From positions 1 through 64,000 of the forward strand of contig NC_017583.1 of NCBI RefSeq assembly GCF_000184345.1: DNA of 64,000 nt. Reading direction: 5' to 3'. The notes beneath the pieces were generated by a model, which did not search any database, was not told the DNA's origin, and saw nothing but the letters and a program-made list of their open reading frames with translations. The translations under genes and the position numbers were made by a program. Positions 35,561 through 44,455 of this stretch are shown piece after piece. The stretch's first letter is position 1. Every line of letters starts with the position of its first letter. Origin of the DNA: Spirochaeta thermophila DSM 6578 (lineage in GTDB: Bacteria > Spirochaetota > Spirochaetia > Winmispirales > Winmispiraceae).

Positions 35561-38527
35561 TTATGAAGAGGCAAGGGGTTTGATTTCAATACGGCCCGAT
35601 TGAGGGTCGAAGGTGATACGGACGGCTTTCTGGGGACTCCTGATTTCGTGAATCCTTCCGTGCGATTCTATCACCACGCCGGGGTGAATGGTGCCATGGA
35701 CGATGATGGAGGAGTCGAAGTGCTGCTCGAACCGTTCCCTGAGCGTGAAAAGGCGGAAGGAACGTTTCTCCATGACTTTGAGGAGTCGGAATTTGCGTGC
35801 GTGGAGTTCCTGGCGTTTCCCCGGATTACCGTTTCGGGCGAGTCGTTGTATCTCATTGTCGAGCTGTACGATCTGTTGCTTGAGCTTGGTGATCTCCTGC
35901 TCCTCTATCTCGATCTGGTCTTCGATGAGGTAGTCCTGTCCGAAGGAAACCTCTGTACGCAGGCCTTTCTCGGAGCCGAGGGTTCCCACCTCCACCCCCA
36001 GCCTGCTCTTCACCTTCCCTCCCAGGAGGACTCCCTTCTCGGGTCCCACCAGGAGTCTGCCGTTGCATTTCACCAGACTCCTGTAGCAGGCCGTGCCGAG
36101 GTGGATGTCGCCTACGGCGAGGAGACGGGTGTGTTCTGCGAACCGGGCGCTTATGTCCTCCTTGGCCCTCACCACCGCCTTGCCTCCCCCCTTTATGCCC
36201 TGTTTGATGATCACGCTTTTCCCTGCCGAGAGAAGGGCCGCTTCCACGCCCTCTTCCACCAGGATCGATCCGGTGGTGATCACATAGAACCCACTCCTCA
36301 CGGATCCCTTGACCGTGATGTCGCCGGTGAGCCGCAGATTTCCGGTGGAGAGGTCGACATCGCCTTTTATCACCTGACGCGAGAGGATGTCGATCCTGCC
36401 CCCCACATACGAGAGCACCCCGCGTTGAGTGGAGAGGAGGAGCGTGGTGCCGTCTTCCTGGGGTTCTTCCCTCACTCCCTCCCCTGTCGTGATCTCGGAC
36501 GGTCTGGTTTGCAGTGGCTTGCGGACTCTCCCCCTCAGGTCCCATCCCTCTTCCGGGAGCTGGGCCGGGGGAAAGATCCTCGCGATGGGCTGCCCCTCGT
36601 CCACCACGGTGTAGCGGTCCTGCTCCTTGAAGTTGACCTGCCCCGAGGGGCCTTCCTTGAACGGCTTCCCCGACGGGAGGGGGACGAGGAACTCTATCCT
36701 CCTCTGTCCTCCTGCCACCGGTTCCTTCCCCCGTGCGACGACCACCCTTCTCACCTCCCCCTCTTCCTGAGCGCGCTGCAGGGCCTCCTTCACGAGACCT
36801 TCGTCCACTCCCTTTACCACCCCTTCTTCACGGATCGCCTTCAGGATGTCCTCGAAGGTGAGCTTTCGCCCCGTGCCCACTCCCTCTTCCAGGGTGAGGT
36901 AGGCCTCCATGTCGTCCGGGCTCGTCTCCACCAGGATGCGGGCGTCGCGATGGGGGCGGACCCTGAGGTGGAGGACTCCGTCCTTTTCCCCCTGTTCCAT
37001 GATCCCCTGGATGGTGGCGATGAGGAGGTTGCCCTTTTCTTCGATGTTCTCGTGGATCACGAGGGGAGGGGTGTCTCCCGGGAGTCCCGGTATCTGGTTC
37101 CCGAAGACGTCGGTTCCGGGTTGTCCCGGGGTTGCGGGGCTGATGAGGAAGATGGGCTGGTCCTTTTCCACATAGGCCAGCTTTTCCACCTCCTGGAGGG
37201 AGAACTCCACGATGGAAGGGATGCCCTTGTATGCCTCGACCACGGCGGCGGTCTTCTCCTTGATCGCCTTCGCTTCCTCATCGGGGAGGTAGTGCACCGA
37301 GGGTTCGAGGGTGCGGTCCGCCCCCTTCTGGGGGGGAGTTCCCTTCACCAGGACGTAGTCCTTGAGCTCGAGCTCAGGGCTGTGGTAGAAGGCGAGGATA
37401 TCTTCTCCTATCTTTTTGTAATCGAGGGGTTTGAGTCCGCTCTCCTTGATGGCCTTCCCCACCTCCTTGAGGTTGAGAGGTTTCCCCTTTCCCGTACCTT
37501 TCCGTATGGTGAGGGTGGCGAGGAGCTTGTCCTCCGATATGTCTATGGAGAAGGAGGCATCCCGGTCTTCGGAGATGGGGACCCGTTCCAGCGGCGACCT
37601 GCGAACGATCGCGAGGCGGATCATTTCCTGGATCTCCTCCGGGGAGAGGAGGCGCTCCTCGGGATACCCCAGGGACACGGCTTTCTGGATGATGAGTGAG
37701 ACATCGGGAAACTGAGCGTCTTCGGTGCCGGGGTAAAGGGAGAGGAAACAGGAGGCCTTGTCCGGAGACAGTTCCACCTCCCACCTGTGGGGCCGGAAGG
37801 GGATGATGTCCGCCCAGTTCCTCCCCACCCGGAGTATCCCCGTGGTGAGGGCGATCAGTTCGTTCCTCTCCCTCCGGATGCCTTCACCGGGATAGAACGA
37901 GGGATCGGCGAGTACTGTGGGCGGGATCTCCTCTCCGAAGATGTCCTGTCCCGGGAGGCCCGGGACCGCGGGAGATACGACCCCCAGTTTCTTCCCCTCT
38001 TCCACGTAGAAGGTAGAGCGCACGGTGGGGTCCACATAGACCTTTTCCCTCCTCGTCTTCTTGTGCGTGACGGTGATCTTCTCCTTTTTGGGGGGCAGGA
38101 AGGGGAGTGCCGCCTTTTTCAGGACTTCCTTTTCTTCTTTTACCGTCTCCTGCAGTTCCCTGTAGATCTCGGGAGGGGGTGCCTTGGCGAGGACCTTTTC
38201 GATGTCTTTCTCCATCTCGGAGGGGACGGAAAGATCTTTCGCCCAGGTGACGGTCTCGGGCACGGGTTTTTCCGGAGGGATGCCTTCCAGGAGGGTGAGT
38301 GTGACGATGTGATCGTTGCTCTGGGCGATTCTCCTGAGGGCCTCCCGGAGGCGTTGTTCGGGTACCTTTCCCTCGAGTCCGTGCTGTTCGAGGACTTCTT
38401 TGAGGGTTGCGACGTTCCAGAGGGGATCCCCGTCTTCCCCCTTGGTGAAGACGAGAGAGACCCTGAGTCTCTGTTCGTCTATCGTGATCTGCGCCTTGCC
38501 TGTGACGGTCAGCTTCTGTGTGGTCAT
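35561..38527 (-). CDS. Very long DUF342 (FapA-like) protein with three related modules
   Basis: The 988-residue product belongs to DUF342, which includes flagellar assembly protein FapA, usually about 450-700 residues. Three copies of a module with the pattern E/D-x-G/D-x-x-(I/L)-x-x-(I/V)-x-P-A appear near residues 172 (PAVPGLPGQDIFG), 455 (PATPGQPGTDVFG) and 645 (PPAQLPEEGWDLRG). A beta-helix-like region near 700-830 (GDVDLSTGNLRLTGDITVKG) is followed by a coiled coil (about 870-935, EIEEQEITKLKQQIVQLDNE). It lacks a signal peptide. MinD-like and DUF342 genes are also paired in flagellar operons of other bacteria. The role here is unknown. Confidence 0.75.
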   Translation of the reverse strand: MTTQKLTVTGKAQITIDEQRLRVSLVFTKGEDGDPLWNVATLKEVLEQHGLEGKVPEQRLREALRRIAQSNDHIVTLTLLEGIPPEKPVPETVTWAKDLSVPSEMEKDIEKVLAKAPPPEIYRELQETVKEEKEVLKKAALPFLPPKKEKITVTHKKTRREKVYVDPTVRSTFYVEEGKKLGVVSPAVPGLPGQDIFGEEIPPTVLADPSFYPGEGIRRERNELIALTTGILRVGRNWADIIPFRPHRWEVELSPDKASCFLSLYPGTEDAQFPDVSLIIQKAVSLGYPEERLLSPEEIQEMIRLAIVRRSPLERVPISEDRDASFSIDISEDKLLATLTIRKGTGKGKPLNLKEVGKAIKESGLKPLDYKKIGEDILAFYHSPELELKDYVLVKGTPPQKGADRTLEPSVHYLPDEEAKAIKEKTAAVVEAYKGIPSIVEFSLQEVEKLAYVEKDQPIFLISPATPGQPGTDVFGNQIPGLPGDTPPLVIHENIEEKGNLLIATIQGIMEQGEKDGVLHLRVRPHRDARILVETSPDDMEAYLTLEEGVGTGRKLTFEDILKAIREEGVVKGVDEGLVKEALQRAQEEGEVRRVVVARGKEPVAGGQRRIEFLVPLPSGKPFKEGPSGQVNFKEQDRYTVVDEGQPIARIFPPAQLPEEGWDLRGRVRKPLQTRPSEITTGEGVREEPQEDGTTLLLSTQRGVLSYVGGRIDILSRQVIKGDVDLSTGNLRLTGDITVKGSVRSGFYVITTGSILVEEGVEAALLSAGKSVIIKQGIKGGGKAVVRAKEDISARFAEHTRLLAVGDIHLGTACYRSLVKCNGRLLVGPEKGVLLGGKVKSRLGVEVGTLGSEKGLRTEVSFGQDYLIEDQIEIEEQEITKLKQQIVQLDNEIQRLARNGNPGKRQELHARKFRLLKVMEKRSFRLFTLRERFEQHFDSSIIVHGTIHPGVVIESHGRIHEIRSPQKAVRITFDPQSGRIEIKPLASS

Positions 38528-38535
38528 ACGCAGGT

Positions 38536-39690
38536 CTATTCCCCTCGGGTTTCAGGGAGGAATCCGTTCTGCATCGCCTTTACGAGCTGGGCTTTGAGGA
38601 ATTGGTTCTCCTTCCTCAGTCTGTTGATCTCCAGCTGCTGCATCTTCACGGTCTCCACCAGGTCTCCCATGGTGAGGGTTCCGGTGTGGAGAAGCTCTTC
38701 CACGTATTCCATCTTGTTCTCGAAGTCGATCTGGGCTTCCACATCGGCTTCCTGGAAGGATTCGTCTATCTCCTCGATGTCGAGGAGCGATGTCTCCTCT
38801 TCACCTATCTGGAGGAGTTTGTCGGCGATGCGATAGACGGCCTGGGAAAGGACCGAATCCGGTTTGTAGACGAGTATGGGAAGTTTGGAGGAGAGGGCGA
38901 TGTCCTGGAGGTCGTCTCTGTAGATGATGCCAAGGTGTTCGATGTCGATGCCCAGGTATTGCTGGCAGGATCGTCTGAGGCGTTGGGCCCTCACGGTGTC
39001 CTGGGGTTGCTCGAGCATGTTGAGGATGAGTCGTGGGTGGAATGAGGAGAGGGACCGGGTGAATTGTTCGTAGCTTTCCGGATCCACTTCCTTGATGAGT
39101 TCGGCGAGTTTCGGGAGGTAGAGTTCCTGGAAGGCCTTTCCCTCTTTCTCGAGCCTCTTGAGATAGTGGTAGCCTTCGCTTCCTCTCTTGCAGGAGAGAT
39201 AGAGGAGTCTGAAGATCACGTTTTTGAGGAAAAGATAGGCATTCACCGTGGCGGTCGGCGTGGGGGTGGTCACGATGATGCCGTTGTTGGACATCAGGAA
39301 GAAGTCCAGGGTGTTGATGTGTGTTCCCGCCCCCAGATCGATGATGAGGTAGTCCGCATGAAGCTTCCTGAGGTGTGAGAGGATCTTCTTCTTCTGTCCG
39401 GCGGTGAGGTTCGCGACGCCAGGGATCTCGGCATCCCCGGGAACGAATCTCAGCCGTTCGTATTGGGTGGGACGTACGATGTCCTGGAAGGAGAGGCCCG
39501 GCGTGGTGAGGAAGCTACCGATGCCGCGGGGGGCGGGGATGCCCAGCATGAGGTGCAGGTTCGATCCTCCCAGATCGAGGTCCACCAGGACCACCTCTTT
39601 GCCCGCCTGGGCGAGGGCGATGGCGAGGTTTGTCGCGATGAGAGATTTTCCCACACCTCCTTTACCACTGGCTATGGGGAAGATGTGCAT
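38536..39690 (-). CDS. MinD/FlhG-type ATPase
   Basis: The 384-residue product has the deviant Walker A of the MinD/ParA family at the N-terminus (ASGKGGVGKSLIATNL) and a second motif LVDLDLGGSN. The Walker B segment is LIIDLGAGTH near residue 117. Sequence style (FHPRLILNMLEQPQD, DDLQDIALSSKLP) is closest to FlhG/YlxH-like proteins. A C-terminal tail (about 300-384) forms a helical coiled coil. It starts inside the upstream small gene (19-base overlap) and ends 8 bases before the DUF342 gene, so all three are probably one operon. Confidence 0.85.
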   Translation of the reverse strand: MHIFPIASGKGGVGKSLIATNLAIALAQAGKEVVLVDLDLGGSNLHLMLGIPAPRGIGSFLTTPGLSFQDIVRPTQYERLRFVPGDAEIPGVANLTAGQKKKILSHLRKLHADYLIIDLGAGTHINTLDFFLMSNNGIIVTTPTPTATVNAYLFLKNVIFRLLYLSCKRGSEGYHYLKRLEKEGKAFQELYLPKLAELIKEVDPESYEQFTRSLSSFHPRLILNMLEQPQDTVRAQRLRRSCQQYLGIDIEHLGIIYRDDLQDIALSSKLPILVYKPDSVLSQAVYRIADKLLQIGEEETSLLDIEEIDESFQEADVEAQIDFENKMEYVEELLHTGTLTMGDLVETVKMQQLEINRLRKENQFLKAQLVKAMQNGFLPETRGE

Positions 39691-40091
39691 GGCTCATCCT
39701 TTTCCTGTAGGGGGGTGGTTCCGTGAGGCGGAGGGACGGAAGACCGATCGAGGAGAAGCCCCAGAAAGATGAGAGCGTCTATGCCGGTGGTGGCGATGAC
39801 GAAGAGCGGGGGGATCACGGGGCTGGAGAGGAGAGTGGAGAGGAAGAGGGCGAGGCCCATGAGGACCTGCAGGAGTTTCCCTGAGAGGTGGAGTCGTCTC
39901 GCGCCCTGCGCGGGGCGTTCGAAGAGGGAGGCGAAGGCCTGGAGGGCGAGGAGGAGGGCCGGGCCGCTGAGCCAGAGGAGGATCAACGCCCTCCCCGCTT
40001 CGATGCGCACCGGGGCTTGGAGGATCAGAAAGAGAAAGGCGAAACGGATCATTTCCCACAACGCGGCAAAGAGAAAGAAAATTTTTCGCAT
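39672..40091 (-). CDS. Small integral membrane protein of unknown function
   Basis: The 139-residue product has four likely membrane segments (about 2-22, 34-54, 70-88, 92-112) and a polar Pro-rich tail. No family recognised. AAGG lies about 7 bases before ATG 40091; ATG 40094 and GTG 40097 are also in frame. It overlaps the MinD-like gene start by 19 bases, pointing to translational coupling and a possible membrane partner. Confidence 0.5.
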   Translation of the reverse strand: MRKIFFLFAALWEMIRFAFLFLILQAPVRIEAGRALILLWLSGPALLLALQAFASLFERPAQGARRLHLSGKLLQVLMGLALFLSTLLSSPVIPPLFVIATTGIDALIFLGLLLDRSSVPPPHGTTPLQEKDEPCTSSP

Positions 40092-40147
40092 CATCACCTT
40101 CTAGTCTAAAAGGGGGTGGTATGTGGGTCAAGTGAGGATTCCTCGAG

Positions 40148-40176
40148 TTGACAAAACGGGAGGTATTTCTGAGAAT
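40148..40176 (+). promoter_or_regulatory. ctpA promoter
   Basis: The -35 is the perfect TTGACA (40148-40153) and the -10 is weak, GAGAAT (40171-40176), 17-base spacing. The start of transcription near 40183 leaves a leader of about 25 bases with AAGGTGG before ATG 40208. An in-frame TTG at 40148 is part of the -35 and is not a plausible start. Confidence 0.6.
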
Positions 40177-40207
40177 AGACTTCACACAGGCGCTCAAGGT
40201 GGTGATG

Positions 40208-41614
40208 ATGAAAAAAGGGGATGTCCGACTGCGGGGGATATGGTGGGGAGGATTCCTCCTCCTCTTCGGGTTCCTGATGTCCCTTGTATGGGCGGACGGG
40301 CTCTTTGCTCTCGACCGTTCGACGGATCAACTCCTCTCTCTCTTCGAGACGGTCTTTTCCTATGTACAGGATCACTATGTGGAAGAGCCTGATCCTGAGG
40401 TTCTTCTGGAAGGAGCTCTGGAAGGGCTCTTCGAGAGCCTGGATGATCCATACTCCGAGTATCTTTCAGAGGAAGAGCTCCGCGATCTCTCCGACACCAC
40501 CCGAGGGGAGTTCGGAGGTATAGGCCTCTATATCGCCAAAGAGACCTCGAACGGCGGGGATGCGGGCTATGTGGATGTGGTCGCTCCCATCGAAGGCACT
40601 CCGGCCTACCGCGCGGGCATCCTGGCCGGGGACAAGATCATAGGGATAGAAGGGGAGTCCACGATGGATCTCTCCATCGACGAGGTCCTCTCCCGCCTGA
40701 GGGGTGAGCCCGGCACGCAGGTGACCATCACCATCAAGAGGGGGGGCGACTATGTGTTCGATGTGACCCTCACCCGTGCGATCATCCAGGTGCCCACGGT
40801 GCGCTACGAGTTCCTTCCCGAGCACAAGGTGGGTATCCTCAGGATCATCCAGTTCACTCCGCACACTCCGGAGAAGGTTGAGGAGGCCATCTCCGCGTTC
40901 AAGGAACAGGGGTATCGGGGACTCCTCATCGATGTACGCTCCAATCCAGGAGGGCTCCTCGATTCGGTCCTCGAGATCACGGATTTCTTCTTCAGAGAAG
41001 GGATCATGCTCAGGGAGGAGGGGCGGACTTCCGAGGCTACACGCACCTATTATGCCACCGGAGATCTTTTGGTGGACGAGGATATCCCTGTGGTGGTCTT
41101 GGTGAACAGGGGGACGGCCTCGGCGGCCGAAATCCTCTCCGGCGTGCTCAAGGACAGGGGGAGGGGAACGCTGGTCGGAGAGACGACCTACGGAAAAGGG
41201 TCCGTTCAGCAGGTGCAGTTGCTTCCCAGAGGAGGTTTCCGTCTCACGGTTGCCCGTTACTATACGCCCAGTGGGGTGGTGATCGACAAGCATGGGATCG
41301 AGCCGGATGTGACGGTGGAGGAGGAGACCTTCACCGAGGACCAGATGGCCCTCTACGGAGAACTCCTCTCTTCCGGGAGGATCACGGAGTTCGTGGTGTC
41401 TCATGACGTGGTCCCCTCCGAGGAGGCGATCCGGAGTTTCATCTCCCGGCTGGCGTCGGAACGACCGGAATACGATCCCGAGATCCTGAGACGTCTCATC
41501 CATGCCGAGGTGGTGAGGCGTTCGACGCATCCTCCACTCTATGATCCGGACTACGACAGGGTGATGCAGGAGGGGATGCGCATCCTCCTCGGGCTGATGG
41601 GAGGCGAGACCTGA
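40208..41614 (+). CDS. ctpA: Carboxyl-terminal processing protease (S41)
   Basis: CtpA-type periplasmic proteases trim C-termini of envelope proteins. The 468-residue product has an N-terminal membrane anchor or signal (about 10-32), a PDZ domain (about 90-170, GIGLYIAKE...AGDKIIGI) and the S41 catalytic domain (about 175-375). The Ser in VNRGTASAAEI and Lys in TTYGKGSVQQ form the Ser-Lys dyad. Start chosen at ATG 40208, 5 bases from AAGGTGG; ATG 40205 is the alternative. It is coupled to yjbQ by a TGATG overlap. Confidence 0.93.
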   Translation: MKKGDVRLRGIWWGGFLLLFGFLMSLVWADGLFALDRSTDQLLSLFETVFSYVQDHYVEEPDPEVLLEGALEGLFESLDDPYSEYLSEEELRDLSDTTRGEFGGIGLYIAKETSNGGDAGYVDVVAPIEGTPAYRAGILAGDKIIGIEGESTMDLSIDEVLSRLRGEPGTQVTITIKRGGDYVFDVTLTRAIIQVPTVRYEFLPEHKVGILRIIQFTPHTPEKVEEAISAFKEQGYRGLLIDVRSNPGGLLDSVLEITDFFFREGIMLREEGRTSEATRTYYATGDLLVDEDIPVVVLVNRGTASAAEILSGVLKDRGRGTLVGETTYGKGSVQQVQLLPRGGFRLTVARYYTPSGVVIDKHGIEPDVTVEEETFTEDQMALYGELLSSGRITEFVVSHDVVPSEEAIRSFISRLASERPEYDPEILRRLIHAEVVRRSTHPPLYDPDYDRVMQEGMRILLGLMGGET

Positions 41615-42009
41615 TGGAACGGATCTCAGTGCGTACCGGAGAGAGGGTTCAGGTAGTGCTCATCACGCGGGAGGTCCAGGAGATCGTCGCCCGCTCGGGT
41701 GTCGAGGAGGGGATCTGTGTGGTCTATTCGCCTCACACTACGGCGGGAATAACGATAAACGAGGCGGCGGATCCTTCTGTGATACGGGACTTCCTCATGG
41801 AGACAGGCAGGATCGTGCCTTTCCAGGACGGTTATGCTCACGCCGAGGGAAACTCCGCGGCTCATATCAAAACGTCGCTCGTCGGTCCTTCGGTGACGAT
41901 CCCTGTGGAAGGAGGAGCCCTCACCCTGGGTACCTGGCAGGGAATCTATTTCTGTGAGTTCGACGGGCCGCGCACCCGGAAGGTGTTCGTCCAGATCATC
42001 GGTCGCTGA
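41614..42009 (+). CDS. YjbQ / UPF0047 family protein
   Basis: The 131-residue product is full length for UPF0047. Conserved segments are SPHTTAGITINE (about 41-52), GNSAAHIKTSLVGPS and GTWQGIYFCEFDGPR. E. coli YjbQ has weak thiamin phosphate synthase activity, but the true function of the family is unsettled. Its ATG overlaps the ctpA stop, and wecG-like follows 24 bases later, so it sits in a ctpA operon with no thiamine genes. Confidence 0.88.
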   Translation: MERISVRTGERVQVVLITREVQEIVARSGVEEGICVVYSPHTTAGITINEAADPSVIRDFLMETGRIVPFQDGYAHAEGNSAAHIKTSLVGPSVTIPVEGGALTLGTWQGIYFCEFDGPRTRKVFVQIIGR

Positions 42010-42033
42010 TGCTTTGGGGGAATTGGGGGGATC

Positions 42034-42810
42034 ATGACAGCTGCGACGAACATACCTTGGAAGAAGAGGATCCGTATCCTGGGCATCCCCGTGGATCGTG
42101 TGGAGGATGCGGATCTCGAGCGGGTGTTCCATCACTTCCTCCTCGATGGGCGGCTCCACCATATCGTGTTCGCACGGCGTTCGGATTGCATGCGTGCCCG
42201 CTGTTCGAAGCGGAAGCGACGGATACTGGAAGAAGCATCTCTCGTCCTGCCTCTTGATCGTTCGCTCGTGTGGGCGGCTCGACGGCTCCACCAGGAGGCC
42301 CCTGTGAGGTACCTTCCTTTTTCCTTCATCGTCCGGCTGCTGCGTTTCCTGGAGGAGAAGGGAGAACGGGTGTACCTCCTTGGAGAGAGCCCACAGGATA
42401 TCCTCACCATCGAGCGGAATATCCGGGAGACGTTCCCCGGTCTTCGTGTGGTGGGACGTTACCACGGCAACTTCCCAAAGGATGTGGAGGACACGATCCT
42501 CACCGCGGTGAAGAAGGCCACGCCGGCCCTCATCCTGATAGGGAGCGGTATTCGCGGTGGGGATGAGTGGGTGTCGCAACACAGGGCGGAACTTCCCCCT
42601 GCCATGGTGATCGTACATCCCGAGACGATGCAGGTCTTCGCGGGGAGAAGGAAGAGGGTGTCTCCTGAGGAGTTCTACGGGCGCATTCCCCCGCTGAAGG
42701 GATTCGTCCTCAACCCCCTCCGGATCCTGAAGGTGTTCTATTATCTTTGGTTCGGTTTTCTGGTGATGGTGTACAAGGTGTTCGGTTTAAACAAGTCGCG
42801 AGATGATTAA
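42034..42810 (+). CDS. WecG/TagA/CpsF-family glycosyltransferase
   Basis: The 258-residue product fits the GT26 family that adds ManNAc, ManNAcA or related sugars to lipid-linked carriers. Typical segments: ILGIPVDRVED near the N-terminus, GERVYLLGESPQDILTIERN (about 109-128), and ALILIGSGIRGGDEWV. The C-terminal end is hydrophobic and basic (RILKVFYYLWFGFLVM), suggesting membrane attachment. The acceptor is unknown; it may act in envelope glycan synthesis. GGGGGG lies before ATG 42034. The next gene overlaps by 8 bases. Confidence 0.85.
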   Translation: MTAATNIPWKKRIRILGIPVDRVEDADLERVFHHFLLDGRLHHIVFARRSDCMRARCSKRKRRILEEASLVLPLDRSLVWAARRLHQEAPVRYLPFSFIVRLLRFLEEKGERVYLLGESPQDILTIERNIRETFPGLRVVGRYHGNFPKDVEDTILTAVKKATPALILIGSGIRGGDEWVSQHRAELPPAMVIVHPETMQVFAGRRKRVSPEEFYGRIPPLKGFVLNPLRILKVFYYLWFGFLVMVYKVFGLNKSRDD

Positions 42811-43939
42811 AGTAGCGCTTATAGATATGAAGGGAGGGAGCGAGGACTTTTTCAGGCTCCTCCTTCCGGAAGATGTCTCCATGGTTCTGCTGGATGAGAC
42901 CGCAGTGAAGGTGCGGCTCGGTGATGAGAGACCGGATGCGGTGATCCTTGTCCATGGTGCGGGAGATGAATGGCAGGGGATCGCGAGAACACTGGTGGAT
43001 GTCTGCCCCCATATTCCCCTCGTCCTCTGCTCTCCCGACCCGTCCCCCCACACGGTGGTGAGGGGGATGGACCTGGGTGCCGTGGACTATCTCCCTTTCC
43101 CTCCTGAAAGGGAAGCCCTTCATCGTGCACTTCAGCGGGCACTTCGGTGCAAAGGCTACTCCTCTTCGGGCGTGGGGGACAGGTCTCCGCTCGAGCGTCT
43201 GGTGGGCAAGAGCGAGTCGATCGTGAAGATCCGGGAATATGTGCCCTTGGTGGCCCGGGTGAAGGAGACCGTGCTCATCCAGGGCGCGACGGGGACGGGC
43301 AAGGAACTCGTGGCCCGGATCCTCCACGATCTCTCTCCCAGGAGGGAGATGCCTTTTGTGGCGGTCAATTGTGGTGCACTTCCTCCCTCTCTCATCGAAG
43401 CAGAACTCTTCGGTACCGAGGAGGGGGCCTACACCGATGCGCGGAGGCGGCCGGGTCTTTTTGAGCAGGCTGACAACGGGACGCTCTTCCTCGACGAGGT
43501 GGGAGAGCTTCCGGCGGACCTGCAGGTGAAGTTCCTCCGTGTCCTGGAGGAGGGGCGAGTCGTGAGGGTGGGCGGACATCGCTCGATCCGGGTGGATGTG
43601 CGTGTGGTGTGCGCCACCCACAGGGATCTGGCGGGGGAGGTGAAGCGGGGGCGGTTCCGGGCGGACCTCTTCTACCGGATCAATGTGCTGAAGATCTCGA
43701 TTCCCCCCCTCACCGATCGCAAGGAGGATATCCCCCTTCTCGCCTCGTATTTCACCCGGATGCTCGCGGACCAGTACGGATGCTCGCCCAGGATCTCGTC
43801 CGGGGCCATGGACCGCCTTCTCTCGTACGACTGGCCGGGTAACGTGAGGGAACTGAAAAACGTGCTCACGCGGGCCGTGCTCGAGGCGAGGTTCAGGGGG
43901 CTCGAGATGATCACCCCCGATCTGGTGAGATTCGAGTAG
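42803..43939 (+). CDS. NtrC-like AAA+ protein with degenerate receiver, no GAFTGA and no DNA-binding domain
   Basis: The 378-residue product resembles sigma54 activators but lacks three hallmarks. The receiver-like N-terminus (about 1-115) has no phospho-acceptor Asp: the strand reads DAVILVHGAG. The AAA+ domain (about 130-365) has Walker A GATGTGKE and Walker B LFLDEVGE, but the sigma54-contact loop GAFTGA reads GAYTDA. The protein stops after the AAA+ lid (NVRELKNVLTRAV) without a Fis-type helix-turn-helix. It is therefore unlikely to be an ordinary sigma54 activator. Start overlaps the upstream gene by 8 bases; its stop abuts the convergent gene. Confidence 0.8.
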   Translation: MIKVALIDMKGGSEDFFRLLLPEDVSMVLLDETAVKVRLGDERPDAVILVHGAGDEWQGIARTLVDVCPHIPLVLCSPDPSPHTVVRGMDLGAVDYLPFPPEREALHRALQRALRCKGYSSSGVGDRSPLERLVGKSESIVKIREYVPLVARVKETVLIQGATGTGKELVARILHDLSPRREMPFVAVNCGALPPSLIEAELFGTEEGAYTDARRRPGLFEQADNGTLFLDEVGELPADLQVKFLRVLEEGRVVRVGGHRSIRVDVRVVCATHRDLAGEVKRGRFRADLFYRINVLKISIPPLTDRKEDIPLLASYFTRMLADQYGCSPRISSGAMDRLLSYDWPGNVRELKNVLTRAVLEARFRGLEMITPDLVRFE

Positions 43940-44401
43940 TCATCTGATCACCCTCACCGCTTTCGCGAGGAGCACCGGGACAGGGGTCCCGTCCGGGGAG
44001 GAGTCCACGTCGATGAGCCTGCACAGGACGATGACCCTCCTCCTCTCGATGAGGCTCTCGGGGAGGATGGGATCCCTCCTCGAGAGGGGTATCCTCGATC
44101 GGAACTCCGCACCCCTGAGGATGACGTCCGCGCGGTAGAGGGCCACCTCCTCCTCCGAGAGCCATGCGCCCGAGACGAGTTCCATCTGGGCGGTGAAGGA
44201 CTCTCCTTCCTCGGGATGTAGGACCTTCACGGAGCCTATGATACCATCGAGGACGAGGTAGAACCCTGATATCTCCTCTTTTCCCTCGGGAAGGGTCTCG
44301 ATGAGCTCTTCGAGGGTGAGGTCGAAGAGCACACCCCCGACAGGGTCGTATGCCCACAGGAAGGTTCCGAGCATCATGTACAGGAGGAACAGTCGCTTCA
44401 T
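43940..44401 (-). CDS. Predicted secreted protein of unknown function
   Basis: The 153-residue product has a signal peptide (MKRLFLLYMMLGTFLWA) and a mixed alpha/beta mature part with two charged loops. No lipobox Cys and no known family. GGGTGA lies 6 bases before ATG 44401; a GTG at 44410 is also in frame. The promoter overlaps that of the divergent SDR gene. Probably periplasmic. Confidence 0.55.
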   Translation of the reverse strand: MKRLFLLYMMLGTFLWAYDPVGGVLFDLTLEELIETLPEGKEEISGFYLVLDGIIGSVKVLHPEEGESFTAQMELVSGAWLSEEEVALYRADVILRGAEFRSRIPLSRRDPILPESLIERRRVIVLCRLIDVDSSPDGTPVPVLLAKAVRVIR

Positions 44402-44405
44402 GTCG

Positions 44406-44434
44406 TTCACCCGCTCTCTATGTCATGATAGGAT
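44406..44434 (+). promoter_or_regulatory. Candidate SDR promoter
   Basis: The -35 is TTCACC (44406-44411) and the -10 TAGGAT (44429-44434), 17-base spacing. It ends 6 bases before GTG 44441 and 21 bases before GTG 44456, so the gene could be read leaderless from the first start or by Shine-Dalgarno from the second. Confidence 0.5.
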
Positions 44435-44453
44435 AGTGGCGTGAGGAGGTCAA
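44425..44453 (-). promoter_or_regulatory. Promoter of the secreted-protein gene (44401)
   Basis: On the - strand the -35 is TTGACC (44448-44453) and the -10 TATCAT (44425-44430), 17-base spacing. It gives a leader of about 16 bases. The -35 covers the Shine-Dalgarno of the divergent SDR gene. Confidence 0.65.
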
Positions 44454-44455
44454 GC

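Noticed and set aside
42803-43939. Calling this a sigma54-dependent activator
   Set aside because: The GAFTGA loop is altered and there is no DNA-binding domain, so the general name would mislead.
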